A program made the translations under genes and the position numbers. Below are positions 29,138 to 41,747 of a stretch of DNA of 64,000 nt, piece by piece. The stretch comes from Pyrenopolyporus hunteri (taxonomy: Eukaryota > Ascomycota > Sordariomycetes > Xylariales > Hypoxylaceae). Numbering within the stretch: the stretch's first letter is position 1; each line of letters starts with the position of its first letter. The stretch lies in contig CADCXC010000038.1 of the NCBI GenBank assembly GCA_902806595.1, positions 248,001-312,000 on the forward strand, in the 5' to 3' direction. The notes under the pieces are model-generated. The model was given only the letters and a program-made list of their open reading frames with translations. It was not told where the DNA came from and ran no database searches.

Positions 29138-31546
29138 TTCCCTCACTATAGCCGTGAGGTGAGACTAAGTTTTAGAACGAACTCAAGCTGGCATCACCGC
29201 TTGACATGGTGCTTAATGGGACCCGTGAGATTGGTTTAGAGGATGTTTAGCCCAAAACCTAAAGTTTCCTCGATTTCTCGGTAGATATGAATTAGCCGTT
29301 CCGCGATCGAAAAGAGACATGCTTCTTAGAGGAGCGCTTAAACTTCTAATATGTGTGTAGGTAATGACCTCTCATGGATGCAGACGGGCCTGGTCTCTTC
29401 GGTCGCGCGTCAACCCAGATTTGACCTTCTCATCCTACTCCTTTACTTTCCAAGGTGTAGACCTCCCCGCTCGACTCGTCATAGGCGTCCAGTGCACCGA
29501 ACACATCAGCTGAATTCTAAACGTGTGGGCAACGAAATGAAACCAAGCTGATACTGGGTCGCCGGAATCTTTCTTTTAGAATTGGGGGGACTAGCAGGAG
29601 TGATTTAAACGAACTAGGAGTGCTAGTTCTACACATGTGCCTGTTGGTTCCATTTCGCAATAGAAGCTGGAACGGGGAAACAGGTTTCTTATGCGGCTAA
29701 GTTCGAATGGCATCCGTGATTGAGTTATAACTGAGCCCTGTATTGATAATCACGAGGCCTCGAAAAAGCATGGACGGATAGACGTTGGAGACAGGAGGCA
29801 GGACGTGTTTCGCCTGAGCTAAACTGGTGAAGGCAGTGATGAGCAGACTGGGTGACGAGCCGATCATGGGGAAACCCCTTAAATGCATACGGTATGTATG
29901 TATGGGGACTGGGTTAGGTACCTGGGGAAGCTGCATGGGGGGTTCGACCCAAGGAATGCCCCTGTTCCTTAGGTCAATTGAGTCCTCGATGCAGGAACCA
30001 ATCACCTGAGACCGACAAAGCTGGATATAGTGCGGATGTGGGCCCAATGCTTTTGGCGAGATTGCGACGACTCCGCTGGTCCCGCTTTAAGTTGTGAGAT
30101 TCGAGATCCTGCCGTAGGACCGGAGAAGCACTTCCTTCCCAAGTCAATTAGAAGTTGCAGTTCCTCCTTCTCCCTCCACTAGTGAATCTCTTCGGATGTG
30201 TTCCTCCCCAAACCTAAATGTAAAGAACCCAGGTAATATGATCAATGCTCGGGACCATTGGTACCTACCAAGGTAATTACCCTATCATGTAACGAGGATA
30301 ATGAGGCCCCCTTAATATACCGGTGGTTAAGCTGCTTACCTAAGTACATGTACCTACCTAGATGACCTCGGCGTATACTGCCGCAGAATTAAGACTAAGA
30401 CTTGTCTTGAACGTGTACCCAGAGACATTATGTTTGAAGAATGCGGTGCCGTGATACCCCGGCTACGTCCCGACAGACGCACGTCATATGCCAGTCTTGG
30501 CTTACGCAGCATTTGTAGGAGTTGTGTTTACAAATTAGGCACATACCATCCGGTTCGAAGTAATTTAAGCGCAGGATTTGCTATGTAGAAAGCTGGGAGA
30601 AGGTGAGCTAGGTACCTACCATTGAAAAAGTAAAAGATCAGAACTTCCACCTAAACATGGTAAGGACGAAGGCGACATGATTATTTAGGGGAGGGGGGGG
30701 GTGGACGACCGCACTGACAGACTTGATAAGGCTAGACCGGCCCACGAAGGATCCTAGTTCTAGTGAACGTTAGTGATTGGCCAAGAACGATCTATAATAC
30801 TACGTAGGTCCAGGCTTGCTCTCCCTAACAGGGAAAGTGCGCGCCTCGGTAAGGCGCCAGAAGCTGCTTAATCGCACAAAACGCATGCAGGTTTGCTGTG
30901 ATCAAGCTAAATTAGGCTTAGTTTCGTAATATTTTAGCCGTTGCTGGCTAGCTCGCGATTGCGAGTTCCAGTTCTTGTATTCTTCACCACGGGCAACTGC
31001 CAATTTCCCCCCCAGGACGCGGCCTCCTGTATGTCGGTACCTACGGTACTGCCGCCTGCGAGTTCGACAAGAAGCAGGCAGCGCTTTCTCTCTTTTCTTT
31101 CGCCGCAGCCGCACTCTCGCGCTTCCACTCCTTTTTCTCATCCTCACGCTCGTTACCCCGATCCATTTTTCTCGTCGTCTTTCTCGCGTATACTATTCTA
31201 ATCATCACCATACCGGTAAGTCCATTTCGCGTGTTAGTTTCCCGCACTGCGCTGCGCAACAGAGATTCCTAGATATCCCAGGTCTGCCTGCTTGGGGTAC
31301 TCGCGGCGTCGCAAAAGATCGACAAGAGACGTCAGTCAATCCGCGAGCAAGAAAGTTGGTAACAAAACCTAGTCGGGGATCTGAGCCACTCGATGTCTTA
31401 CGTCTCTGCATAACGTCACCCGCCGTCGCCAGCGATCATATATTTCCCACCTTATGTGAACCATACTAACTTTATCCTCGTCCCCTCCTCTAGGTGTTCC
31501 AGTCACTCTTTCAAATACGTTTCGACACAAATTCTCACGAGTAAAA
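29138..31546. other. Intergenic with probable 5' UTR of the GPI-protein gene
   Basis: No gene is supported between 29138 and about 30900. From about 30940 the sequence becomes pyrimidine-rich like a fungal 5' UTR. A GGTAAGTCC donor at about 31213 and a CCCCTCCTCTAG acceptor ending at about 31493 suggest a leader intron of about 280 nt before the ATG at 31547; this is inference. A G-run is at 30688-30701. Confidence 0.45.
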
Positions 31547-31957
31547 ATGAAGTCGGTTATCGCCTCCACTGTCCTCGCGGCCCTCGCCGTTCTCCCGGCT
31601 TGGGTTAGTGCGATCCTCATTACCAACAGCAACTTCGAGGGTATTGAGGCTGGTAAGCCCTTCGAGATCACCTGGTCCGATGCTACCGGCCCTGTGACCA
31701 TCACCCTGAAGGATGGCCCCTCTGAGAACCTCAAGGACGTCGCCGTTCTCATCTGTGAGTTTATGCGCATGTTATGACATATCTATCGCAGTCCTTGCTA
31801 ACAATGCATAGCTGGCGCCACTGGCGAGAGTTACACCTGGACCCCTTCTTCTTCTCTGCCTTCTGGCACCTATGCCCTGCAGATCAGTGACGGCAGCGAC
31901 GTGAACTACAGCAAGCAGTTCGAAATCGAGGGCGGATCTGCCAGCAGCACCTCGGCT

Positions 31958-31988
<31 letters not shown>

Positions 31989-32337
31989 CTGCTTCGGAGA
32001 CCACTACCTCGACCGTCTCGTCTACCACTGAGTCGAGCACTACCACTACCAGTGCTTCGGAGACCACTACTTCTTCCAGCACGTCCGAGTCTACCAGTGC
32101 CACCACCAGCGAATCTAGCACGACGTCTAGCGTTTCCTCTACCACGCTGGTTAGCTCCAGTAAGTCTCGCCATGCACGTGAGTTTGTTGAATGACAATCT
32201 AACAAATTGTAGCCTCCTCCACGACTAGGGCGTCGACTACCACCTCCCCGACTGCGGTGCCTAACACGAACGCTGCTCAGACCGTGGCTCCGTTTGTGGC
32301 TCCAATGCTGCTCGCCGTCGGCGCAGTCCTCATGTAA
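31547..32337 (+). CDS. Ser/Thr-rich GPI-anchored cell-wall protein
   Basis: Exons 31547-31754, 31812-32159 and 32213-32337; 681 nt, 226 aa. A clear signal peptide (MKSVIASTVLAALAVLPAWVSA) precedes a compact globular domain of about 90 residues. That domain reads NSNFEGIEAGKPFEITWS, then GPVTITLKDGP, SYTWTPSSSLPSGTYALQISDG and FEIEG, the layout of the fungal Ser-Thr-rich GPI-anchored/Kre9-Knh1-like N-terminal domain. A Ser/Thr stalk follows, probably O-mannosylated. The end is a hydrophobic GPI-attachment signal (APFVAPMLLAVGAVLM) after a small-residue site near NTNAAQ. The stalk starts with an (AGC)10 run coding poly-Ser. Function in wall organisation is inferred from class. Codon use differs from neighbours, with strong bias to C-ending codons, as in highly expressed genes. 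Confidence 0.88.
31958..31988 (+). repeat. (AGC)10 trinucleotide repeat coding poly-Ser
   Basis: About ten AGC units inside the Ser/Thr stalk of the GPI-anchored protein. The repeat is in frame and likely length-variable between strains. Confidence 0.9.
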
Positions 32338-34111
32338 GCACGTCACATGACTCGTGACATTCAACCGAAACAACATGGGTTCTTCTCTGCTTGGGGGTGT
32401 TCGCTGTATAAATACGCTTTTGCCGCCTGTATAATGGCATACTTCGGTAGTTGACGCTTAATGGAAAGGAAAGACATGCTTTGAGGGATGTTGCTGTTAA
32501 GGGGAATCCTGACGTCTGAAGCGTTTTATGGCGCGTCCGTTGTATACGTTCAGTATCCCAGTTCGATGTATAATCTTTGCAACGAGAGGCAATACGTTGC
32601 TTGATCGTAATAGGAATCGCCTTCTAATTCAGTGCAGCTCGGTTTAATCCAGATGAGAGCATAATAATGCATCCCACTCGTAGGGCGTCGAGTAGCAAGT
32701 GCAGGAAGCCCGGTAGTATCTACATGGTGAACACAAGGACGCGGTGGCAATAACGGAGGGTCCCTTGCCAAGCCTCTCACTTACATACAATGCCATAGTC
32801 CCTCACGGGTGCCTGCAGCTGAAGATTAAATTAGCCAACAGGAGAATATACCGAGGTGCAAGTGCTGCACTCTTATGCGAGCCCGTTAGAAATTCAATAT
32901 CTATATGTAACCTTTCCCCCGCGACCCCCTCTCTGTGAACAAGATAACGAGCGGCGAGTAACACCAAATTGGAGGGGATGTTGGCGGTTTTGTTTCCTCG
33001 TACCCGGGTTTGTACGCGCATATTTACATTCGTACCGTTACGATGGTGGGCGTAATAGACGGAAGGTCCGTAGATATATCCCGTGCTCTTAGATGCCAGT
33101 CGAGCGGTACCTACCTGCCTAGGTACCTAAGTGTTGAAGGTAGTAGGTAAGGATTCAGACCTACATGTAGTATGCGGGTTCTTAAAGAGGGTATTCGTAC
33201 ATCGAGTTCTCCCCATCCCGAGTCCTTATGTGGATGCCTATCTACCTATCTACCTTACATACCTCTAATTAGCATCTAATCGCCACTCGTAAGTAAGTAG
33301 ATAGACCCACGCTATCAGCGCCTATGTAATTATGTAACGAATGATCGATATATGTTCATACAATATATATGTATGAATATCTACGCATATCCAAGGTAAG
33401 AGGTCGATAGACGTCTATTATTTACCGACCGACCTAACCCGACGCACCTACGACTCGAGCGTAGCTGATTAGTAGTCGACGTACTTTTTCACTTGCGTGC
33501 TCCTCTTCCGACATCAACACAGTTAAAATTGAACGGCTTACGATTTTCTATCAGGCAACGGCCTTGATACGAAGACTTAGTTCACAGTGCGATCGTAACC
33601 TCCCGGCCCAAGATCGGAAAACCGGATCGCTCCCACATATACCGACTGAGGGACCGGATCAAACATGCAATGTAGGTACCTATATATCTAAGGTAGCCCG
33701 TGTATTGTATTCTTCCTGAGAGGTAAGGTAAGGTAAAGTCCATAGTCCTTTGGTGCCCCTATCTCTAGTACTGTTTCTTCACACAAGCCAGGCGATACCC
33801 TGACGGAGTCCCCGGAATACACGATAGCACGGAGCTTAACAGTTTGCGCGTGGCTAGAATTAGCCGTAGGTATGTACGTACGTATCTGCAAGCCTCCTAC
33901 ACTCAACTAATCCACGATCCGATCCAGCCCGCCATAACATAAATCATCATTCCCTCGTCTCCCGGCATCTACGGCCAACGAAACAACCTTGAAGCTCAAC
34001 CTTTTGATATGAATTTTTCATCAATGGTCGAACCGCACGAAACCACATGGGATTGTATGTTTTTCTTTCCTTCCCCTCCTCTAAAGACCTGCTAATAGGG
34101 ATTCGATCGGT
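32338..34111. other. Intergenic, convergent GPI gene and PEX5
   Basis: Holds both 3' ends. The span 33080-33370 is AT-rich with TACCTAGGTACCTA-type motifs and (TA)n-like ATATATATGTATG. No gene supported. Confidence 0.5.
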
Positions 34112-36135
34112 CTAGAAGTCGATCTCGCCACGGAACACCTCGGGGTCGACACCAGGCAACACCTTCTCGGCGAGATCCCGGCGGCCCATCTGGGTGAAGA
34201 CACGGCGCAAGGTGTCGTACAAATTGGTGCTGCGGTTCTGCGTAGTCATGGCGTCGAGCTGAGCATCGCTGACGCCGCCGCCCAGGAGCTCGCGCGCCTT
34301 CTCGCGGCCTTCTTTCTCCACCGTCTTGTGCATGCTGAGCGCTGCTAGGAGATGGCCGGCGGCCTCTGCGTGGCAGCCCATGTTGATACAGCTCACACCC
34401 AAGTTATACCGAGCCCGGACGAAGTTGGGCCGCAGCGTCAGAGCCTTCTCGTAAGCCGCGATGGCGTCTTCGCTCTTACCGCTGTTGGCCAACGTCGCTC
34501 CCAGCCGGTTCCATAGCAGATGCACCTGATCCCGCCGATTTGAAGCTCCGAGCTCGCTCGACGCTAGCGCCGCCGAGAAGCAGTCCACGGCCTTGTCGTA
34601 CTCCTCGGCGCCGTAGAACAGCACACCCAGCCCAACCTGCACGTCGGGATCCATATGCTCGCCGTCTGGGCTGAGCCGGGCGGCTTTGATGAAGAGCTGC
34701 GTGACTCGGTCGTGGAGCTGCTGGCGCTCGGTGAAGCCTATATCGGCCGCGGAGGAGAGGTCGTTGGGCGAGATGACGGAAGGGTATCTGATGGAAAGCC
34801 ACCGCTCCAAAGTCCGGTAAGCTATGCTGTCGTAGCCCTCGTTCGTATAGGAAACGGCGAGCGTCATGAGCGCGGGTGCGTTGTTTGGGTCGAGATTCTT
34901 CGCCTGCTCTAACGCTCGGATCGCAGCCGTTTCCTTCTCGTTCTGCGCCTGAGCCATGCCAAGCTGGACCCAGGCTTCTACGTGCTTGGGGTCCTTTTGA
35001 ACGGCGGCCTCGAAAGCTAGAGCGGCCAAGGAGAGGTTGCCGCCAGCATCTACGATGCGCATGCCCTCCTCGAACGGGTTTGCCGTCTCCTTGAACAGGT
35101 TTTCCTCCTCGAATAGGTAGTTCTCTACATCGGGACCGCCCATCAGTCTGCTATTGGCACCGGGAATACTCCAGTCGCCAAAGCGATCGGTCCATTCGGG
35201 ATCTGCTAACTGCTCGACCCACTCCTCCTCGTCGAGCGTCTCTTTGGCAGCGGCTTCCTCTGCTCGGATGCCTCTCCAGATCGACTCGAAATCACCGAAC
35301 TCGTTTGTTTCCGACTCTAGGATCTGTTCGTCCAACTTATTTAGCTCGGGCTCTAGAGCGGCGGCTTCATCCTCTGCTTGGGCCTCCTTTTCGGTCAACT
35401 CTAATTGCTTGAATTGCTCTTCCCAGGCCTTATCGTCGAGCTCCACTACCTTCTCTTTTCCCTTTCCTTTGTCTTGGTCCGCCCTTTCCGAGAACTGCTG
35501 CGGCATGGGGCGGTACATCGGCATATTGCCCATACCGTAGCTCATACCCATTCCCATGCCGTTCATCATTCCCATTCCCATCATCGGACTCTGCATCGGC
35601 ATGGCGGAGGGCATGGCTGAGGGCATGGGGCTCGAGCGGGACGCGTTCGCTTGGCCGGTCATCTGCTGGAACCTAGCATAGTCTTCGGGGCTGAACTGTG
35701 TGCCTTGGGGCACTTTGAATGCGGACTCCATGGCTGCTTGCGGGTTATGCTGAAACTCGTTGGCCCACGATGGCGAGGTCGAGTTCGCTCGTAGGTGGAC
35801 ACCATGCGGGCCGTGATCTAATCGTATTTGGTTCATACCCTCGAGCGGCATGCTGGGCAGCTGGCCGTTCTGCTGTAGGAAGCCGTTCATCATCTGCAGG
35901 TGATAGGCCGTCAGCTCGTAGACTTACACGAGAGGGCTGTCTAAAACCGGTTCATACATACCTCGTCTTGAGGACCATGTTGCGCGGCGCTACGAAAGCC
36001 GCCCATGCCACCCTGGGGAGCTCCATTTGTGATGCGATCCCTCTGAAGGCTGTTATCCTCTTGGGTATGCTTCGCAAACTGGCTGAGGGGGTTGCCCGCA
36101 GTCGAGCACTCGGGCCCGCCACCAAGGAAAGACAT
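34112..36135 (-). CDS. PEX5: Peroxisomal import receptor PEX5
   Basis: Exons 36135-35962 and 35893-34112; 1956 nt, 651 aa. Cycling receptor that binds C-terminal PTS1 (SKL-type) signals in the cytosol and docks at the peroxisome. The N-terminus MSFLGGGPECSTAGNPL carries Cys10, the conserved site of monoubiquitination for receptor export. The unstructured N-terminal half has a Met/Gly-rich stretch (about residues 155-190) and several WxxxF/Y-type pentapeptides (WANEF, WEEQF, WTDRF) that bind Pex14/Pex13. The C-terminal half has two TPR groups (AWVQLGMAQAQNEKE, LWNRLGATLANSGKSEDAI, ARYNLGVSCINMG) and the usual tail ending in the PEVFRGEIDF region. The intron (68 nt) splits exactly between codons. 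Length agrees with filamentous-fungal PEX5. Confidence 0.97.
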
Positions 36136-37647
36136 GACTGGAAGTTACGGGATGAAATCACGACGCGAACTGCCAGCTACCTGATATGACGGACAACTAG
36201 TATCAAAGGAGGAGTGAGGGAAGGAACCCGGCTCAAGAGAAAAGAAGAGAATATAATCGGGTAGCGGTGGCGGAAGTCGGTGAGTTGTATGTCGTATGGC
36301 GGCGCTGTGGGCTCTTAGCTATTCTGAATGAAGCGGCCGTAGGTTAAGAGACGATCCGACCGACCGACTGAGTGGCTGCTTGACTGACTCACTAACACGG
36401 CGTCCTGATATCGTTTAGGAAAGAAAGGAAAATCTGTCCAAGGTTGGAGAGAAGGATAGCGGCGGGCGAAGATGTTGTTTTGATGAATACCTAACCTGGC
36501 AGGTTGTAGGTTCTTGGGTTTCCTTTATTACAAAGCACCAATAAAGTTACCGCGCTAATGCGCCCAGAACCTAATTGCCCACAGATGCCGAGGGACCTTG
36601 GGAAGCTCACAGGCAAGCACCTATCAAAAGGACCCCAGTTCTTACCTATAATACTCAAAGTTACTTACCTACCTACCTAGGTACCGAAACAATCCGCATT
36701 TCATATAAGATGGCTCTATTGTTTTTTCACGCGAGACAGTTTTCTTTTAATTTTCACTAAGCGGAATTAAAAGTGTTATTATCCTGCAATGATTATTTGA
36801 GTACCTACCTATGTAGGTACTTAACTTACTACTGAGAATTTCTACTTAATACAACCTGAACTCCCCTTTGTACCTACCTATTTTCATTATGTATCGTACC
36901 TAGGTAGGTAGGCGCCTACCTTACTTCGCGAAACGGCAAAAATCCCACCTTCGGTACCCGCCGAGGTCAACAGTTCGCCCCACTAAAGCTTCGTGGTGAC
37001 CTTCCATTTGACTAAGGAGGGGGAGGAGGGGGCGGGTGGTCGGTGCGCAGACAGCGTCGCCCTTTTTTACACGTAGGGACCTATATACATGTATGTACCC
37101 TCGCTAATTGGGGGGGAGGGGTTCTTCATAATCGATAGGCAAGTACATTGGAATAATGATATGTAAGGTGTGAATACCTACATATACCTAATATCCTCGG
37201 AGATTTGTTGTCATGTAAAGGACGTTAAATAGGTAGGTTTAAGACATCACGTCGGCGTGGGTATGTTAGGTATCAGGTAATCTCGGCTTCCAATGTCACA
37301 TGGGAAAAGAGCGCAGAGAGAGGTGTGGTTTTTACATTCGGTTCCTGTGGCCTATTTCGTTCCGTGCCAACCGCCGGAACCTAGCAAACGCAGCTTGAAT
37401 ACACGGAGAATTCGTATTGTTACATACAATGGCTTCGCTCTCCATTTCTAGCATGGATATATCGCCAAAGACCCGTTGACGCCTCCTTAACCCTTTTTTT
37501 TAGCCTTGATGCCTTCCTAGGTACTTATATATCGCGCATCCCCGTCGCCTAAGCCGAAGGCGGTCCGCGAATACAAGTCAAAGAAGGCCCTATCGGGCGC
37601 GAAACAAGGAGCTTGCAGCCATTAAAGCAACTCTAGGCAGAGTTAAA
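36136..37647. other. Intergenic, PEX5 promoter and RRM-gene 3' flank
   Basis: The span 36590-37320 is dense in the palindromic motif (for example 36662-36682 and 36896-36916). G-rich runs are at 37019-37040 and 37110-37121. No coding region supported. Confidence 0.5.
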
Positions 37648-38642
37648 TCAGTTAGATCGGCCTCTGTCCGAGTATTTTCCCACTACTGCGTAGTCAATGC
37701 GTAGGGGCCGGCCTCCAATCTGAGCGTTCTGGAGCTTCTCGAACGCGGCCTTAGCCTTGTCTAGATCCTTGAAATCGGCGTGGGCGAAGCCGCGAGGCCA
37801 GCCCGTGTTGCGGTCCACGGCCACGCGCACGTTTTCTATGCCGTCCAGGTCTCGGAAGATCTGGTTCAGATCGTTGTCCGACGCCTCGTACGGGATGTTG
37901 CCGATGTACAGCGACGTCGTGGGCTCACCCGGTGTCCTGTCCATCTTGTTGTTCCTCGGCGCCCTGAGCTCCACGATGATGCGACGACCGTGCCAGAAGG
38001 TGTTGTGCGCTTCATCAATGGCGCGCTGCGCCGCCTCGACGGTATCGAAGGTGACGAAGCAGAAGCTGTCAAGCCGTCAGCAAGGGTGATGGACAACGCG
38101 ATTAAGGTTTCAGAGGGGAACATCAGAGGGGTACATCAGAAGGGAACATCGCATAGGCCGATGCGTTCACTTACCCTCTACTCGTGCCGTTCATGTTGCG
38201 AGCGATAAAGATATCTTGGATTTCTCCGAACTTGCTGAACGCTTCTCGGATATGCACCTCGGTGGCATCGAAGGTCAAGTTCCTGACGAAGATTTGCTTG
38301 GACCTGTCTGCATCTGGCGGCTGGTTCGAGTCCGCGGGCTGGAAGTTTCCGCTGGATCCAGGCTCTTCACCATTTCCATTCTGGAACTCGTTCTCGTCGA
38401 AAGCCATCCGCGACGTCTGCGAGAAATGGCGGACTAGAGAAAGCATGGTGGCCGGGCGAGCGCTGGCCTTGCAGACCTGCATGGCCAGAGACGCAATTTG
38501 CTGCCGAGGAGCAGCGACGGCGGCGGGCGAAGAGCATGCCGCCCTCAGAGCTGCGCGACGAAGAGAATGCCTATTGAAATTTGGGCGATTAGCCTTCGAC
38601 AGTTCCTGAGCAAATTGACGGGCATCGAAGCTTAACTTACAT
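37648..38642 (-). CDS. Mitochondrial-type two-RRM RNA-binding protein; start codon split by an intron
   Basis: Exons 38642-38641 (AT), 38570-38175 and 38065-37648; 816 nt, 271 aa. The donor AT/GTAAGTTAAG and acceptor TTTCAATAG/G join to ATG CAT, so the start codon straddles the intron. The product begins MHSLRRAALRAACSS, a basic, Ala/Arg-rich mitochondrial presequence. Without splicing the frame would open at 38719 with an N-terminus that reads through the donor. RRM1 has RNP2 IFVRNL and RNP1 GFCFVTF, formed across intron 2. RRM2 has RNP2 LYIGNI and RNP1 GFAHADF, slightly off consensus. The pair resembles organellar or nuclear glycine-poor RNPs of fungi; targets are unknown. Intron 2 contains a good GCTGAC branch site. 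Confidence 0.85.
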
Positions 38643-40198
38643 TGTTGCTGCCAACTGGATCCTGTGAATTGGAAAGTAAGATCTTTCAGTGTTGGACAGA
38701 GTCGGACCTGTGGTTGCAAGATGCAAATTGGGACTTTTTTTAATTTGCAAGTTTCGCTTGAGAAGAAACTTTACATATGTAGAACCCGGATTATCTTATC
38801 TGCAGAGGGAAGAAGAAAAAAAAAAATTTCGGCTCCACTACGGCAAACGCACTGGCTACTGTCCTGGGGCTAGGCTAGTACGAGTATGGTCAGTCTAGGT
38901 CAGTAGACTTAGGTGCACAGGCCCCGTAATAATCCCTTATCAATGGGTAATTGAACCGCCTCCCCTTATCGGTAGAGGCACATACGCATATCACGGATCC
39001 CTACGTACTATACCTGCAACAAGGTCGGCGTATCTACTGTGCTAAATACGTACCTGTAGGTAGGTAGGTACCTACCCATCGCACATCGTCAGTCAAGATC
39101 CCCAACGAGAGGCTGCAAATTCTATGCACATTAAAGAACTCTTGTGTCAATAGTTTTAGATGGTAGGGAGGGTGGGTTGAACATAAATAAGTCCCTATGG
39201 AGCAAAGTGTTTAGGATTAAGCCGTAAGCGTCTGAATCTTCTCAGACCAGAATTGCTTACTACACTCCTGCGATACTATAACAACAGGCTTCGATACAGA
39301 AACCCAAATTACCGCCGGTAACGCTACCATAGTTCGTCCAGAAGCCAAAGCAAACATCTTCAATGTGAGACTACCATGTCACATATCAACGCTATCCGAG
39401 CTATGATCTACCCGGTTCCTTTCACTTAGGTGGGTGAACTGGGATCTCAGATGCTCGTTTTATATCGCTATCCCAACTCCCACCACAACCCCAATATCCC
39501 CTTTTTAAAATCTCGATTCCTCTCCTTGCCCATCCCAAAATGTATCCTCGTTGTTAGCAACACTCGTAAACCCCGAACGTCCCAAAACCATAAGACAAAT
39601 GTAGCCGGGCAACAAACCGGCGGGTATATAAGTAATATATACACTCCAACGGGCCCAACAACAGGAATAGCGGCGGAAACCGGCGACGATGCGCTATAAA
39701 CTTGGCACACGCACAAGCTACTACATAGCGGGATCTGCATTCGGCTGCCATCCGCTGCTCGAATCGAAAATTTCGCACTCTCGTTCCTTCTCCGTCGTGG
39801 GTTCAATGGAGAAATCCGTTGGAGACTGAAGATTTTAGGGGGTCGAGATGATTTGGAAAATCATATCTGACCTTGATCCGCCCCTGAGCAATCGTCGGCA
39901 AGCCTGAAGGGATTCGGAACCCTCCCATCTCTCAGTTCCACCAACGCCAAAATAGCAAACACCAGGCAGTAAGTAACCTTATTCCGACATAATATCCTCT
40001 GTACCGAGTCCGAATTGCGCCTTAAGTTCCGAGGTGCCCATCGACGGACAACAACCGTCAGCTTGTACGGGGTATCGATGAAAAAGCGCTGGAAGTTTCT
40101 AGTTTTGATAACTGCCGCTCCCCAGTATGATACGTTTACAACAACAAAAGGAACTGTGAACGATGGTAGATTGTTTCTTTTCTTTCTTTTTTTTTTTT
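38643..40198. other. Intergenic, RRM gene promoter to bHLH 3' end
   Basis: No gene supported. Contains GTACCTGTAGGTAGGTAGGTAC-like palindromic sequence near 39050-39075. A T14 run at 40187-40200 abuts the bHLH stop codon. Confidence 0.5.
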
Positions 40199-41747
40199 TT
40201 AGAACCGATCCGGTCGGAATGAGTCCTGCCTCTGTTCGTATTGAACGCCCGTCATAGACTCTGGCGCACCAGGAAGGTTACTCAGGGCCCGTAGGGGTGG
40301 TAGCTCTGGTCGCGGTGCTCTGCCGTACGGATCCTGAGCATAGGGACCCGACGGTTGCGAAGGCCCAGCCGCACCTGGCGGGCCTTGGTTCGGCTGTAGT
40401 CCTACCATATTTCCCCGAAGCTGCGCGTTCTCTACGCGCATCCTCTCCACTTCGCGACGCAGCATTTCTGTCTCTTGCATAGCGTGTTGGCAATGTCCCG
40501 AAAGAGTCTTGATAGTTTCGGCCTGTTTCTGGTGCTCCGCGATGGCTGAGGAAAAGTTAGTATAAGTTCCGGGACCCGATAGCATACGGCGGCGTACCTT
40601 TCGTTAATATCTCCCACTTAGAGGCCTTTGAGCCTCTTTCCTGCGGCATCAAATCGCGGAGCTGTTCAAACAGCTCCTTCATTTCTGTCCTCCTCTTCCG
40701 CTCTGCAAGCTTGTGGCTTTGTCGAAGTTCGGGAGTCCTGCTATACGGCTGATTACCGTTGTGGGGGCTAGACTCCTCACTATGAAGATCCGAAAGCTGC
40801 TTATGTTGAAGCGTATGATGGTGAATTGTCTGCTGAAAATCCGGGGCTAGGCCGTCGTCCAACCGACGCTGTCCAGGAGGTAACCGGGACTCGGTCGTAA
40901 ATTGGCTACTGGCGATCGATTCAGAGATACTACTTCGCCTCGAGTCGAAAAAAGTATGGTTTCCAACGGCTGATGGCATTCGCTGGATTTCCTCTTCAGG
41001 AAACGCCCAGGCTTGACCTTTAGTAGGCTCCGCCGCCCTAGCGATCGTGCTCGTGGCAGGACCGGTGATGGCAGGGGCTGTTCGAGCCGCCTTTGGATGC
41101 TGACCATCGGGCGTGCGCTCGACGTTTGGCTGATATCCGTTGGATATCCTATGTACGGACAAGTGTTCCATTCCCCCGCGCGGGTTCCGTTGTTGTACTA
41201 AACCAGTATGGATCGAAGTTGTTGACTGATTCTGACTTGCGTACGGGGAGCCACCCAATCTTAAATCACCGAAGCCTTGGTTGATCCTGCTGTCTACGCT
41301 CTCTCGTCGCGAATCTGGACCGATGCTCGCCGCACCAAGCGACATGCTGCCCTGTATAGAATCGAACGATTGCGGCCGGTCAAAACGTCCGCTATTCGGG
41401 GTAGTCGGCGATACCATCGATGCTACGCTCATGTTGCTTGCGGGGGATATGAGAGGCTGAGGCACTAGATTTGTGGTGGTGGGAGAAGGAGTTTTGTCTT
41501 GGACAGCATGGTATACATTGATGCCTATACCTGAGGCCGCCGAGGTGTCTGTTAAACCGCAATAGTTAGCAACTCATGTCCTTACTGCTCGGCCTAAAAA
41601 AAAATTATTATCGAGCCACTTACGTTTGCTAGATGCATCAGTACTTGAGTAATAGGCCGAGTCGCGATTGTCCTCGGGAGCATTGAGCACCGTAGCCAAC
41701 CCGGCTGGGAGTTTCTGTGACGCAGGCCGAGACTGTTCCGTCGCCAT
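40199..41747 (-). CDS. bHLH transcription factor
   Basis: Exons 41747-41624, 41548-40598 and 40545-40199; 1422 nt, 473 aa. Long Ser/Pro/Gln-rich N-terminus, then a bHLH domain at about 320-370. The basic region HKLAERKRRTEM has His320, Glu324 and Arg328 at the 5-9-13 positions that specify E-box (CACGTG-type) binding. Helix 1 is FEQLRDLMPQ; helix 2 (SKWEILTKAIAEH) is formed across the last intron and runs into a leucine-zipper-like coiled coil (QETEMLRREVERMRVENAQLR). It is not SREBP-type (no Tyr in the basic region). It resembles Aspergillus SclR-like bHLH regulators of hyphal or sclerotial development, but I cannot assign an ortholog. The stop codon is followed directly by an A-tract on the coding strand. 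Confidence 0.88.

Noticed and set aside
31772..32376. Minus-strand frames of 141 and 156 codons
   Set aside because: Antisense to the Ser/Thr-rich stalk; low complexity produced by the repeat.
34476..34802. Alternative minus-strand frame inside PEX5
   Set aside because: It overlaps the TPR-coding frame of PEX5, which is fully accounted for.
38571..38719. Longer N-terminus for the RRM protein beginning at 38719
   Set aside because: It reads through a strong GTAAGT donor and an AATAG acceptor. Splicing gives a better mitochondrial presequence and start.
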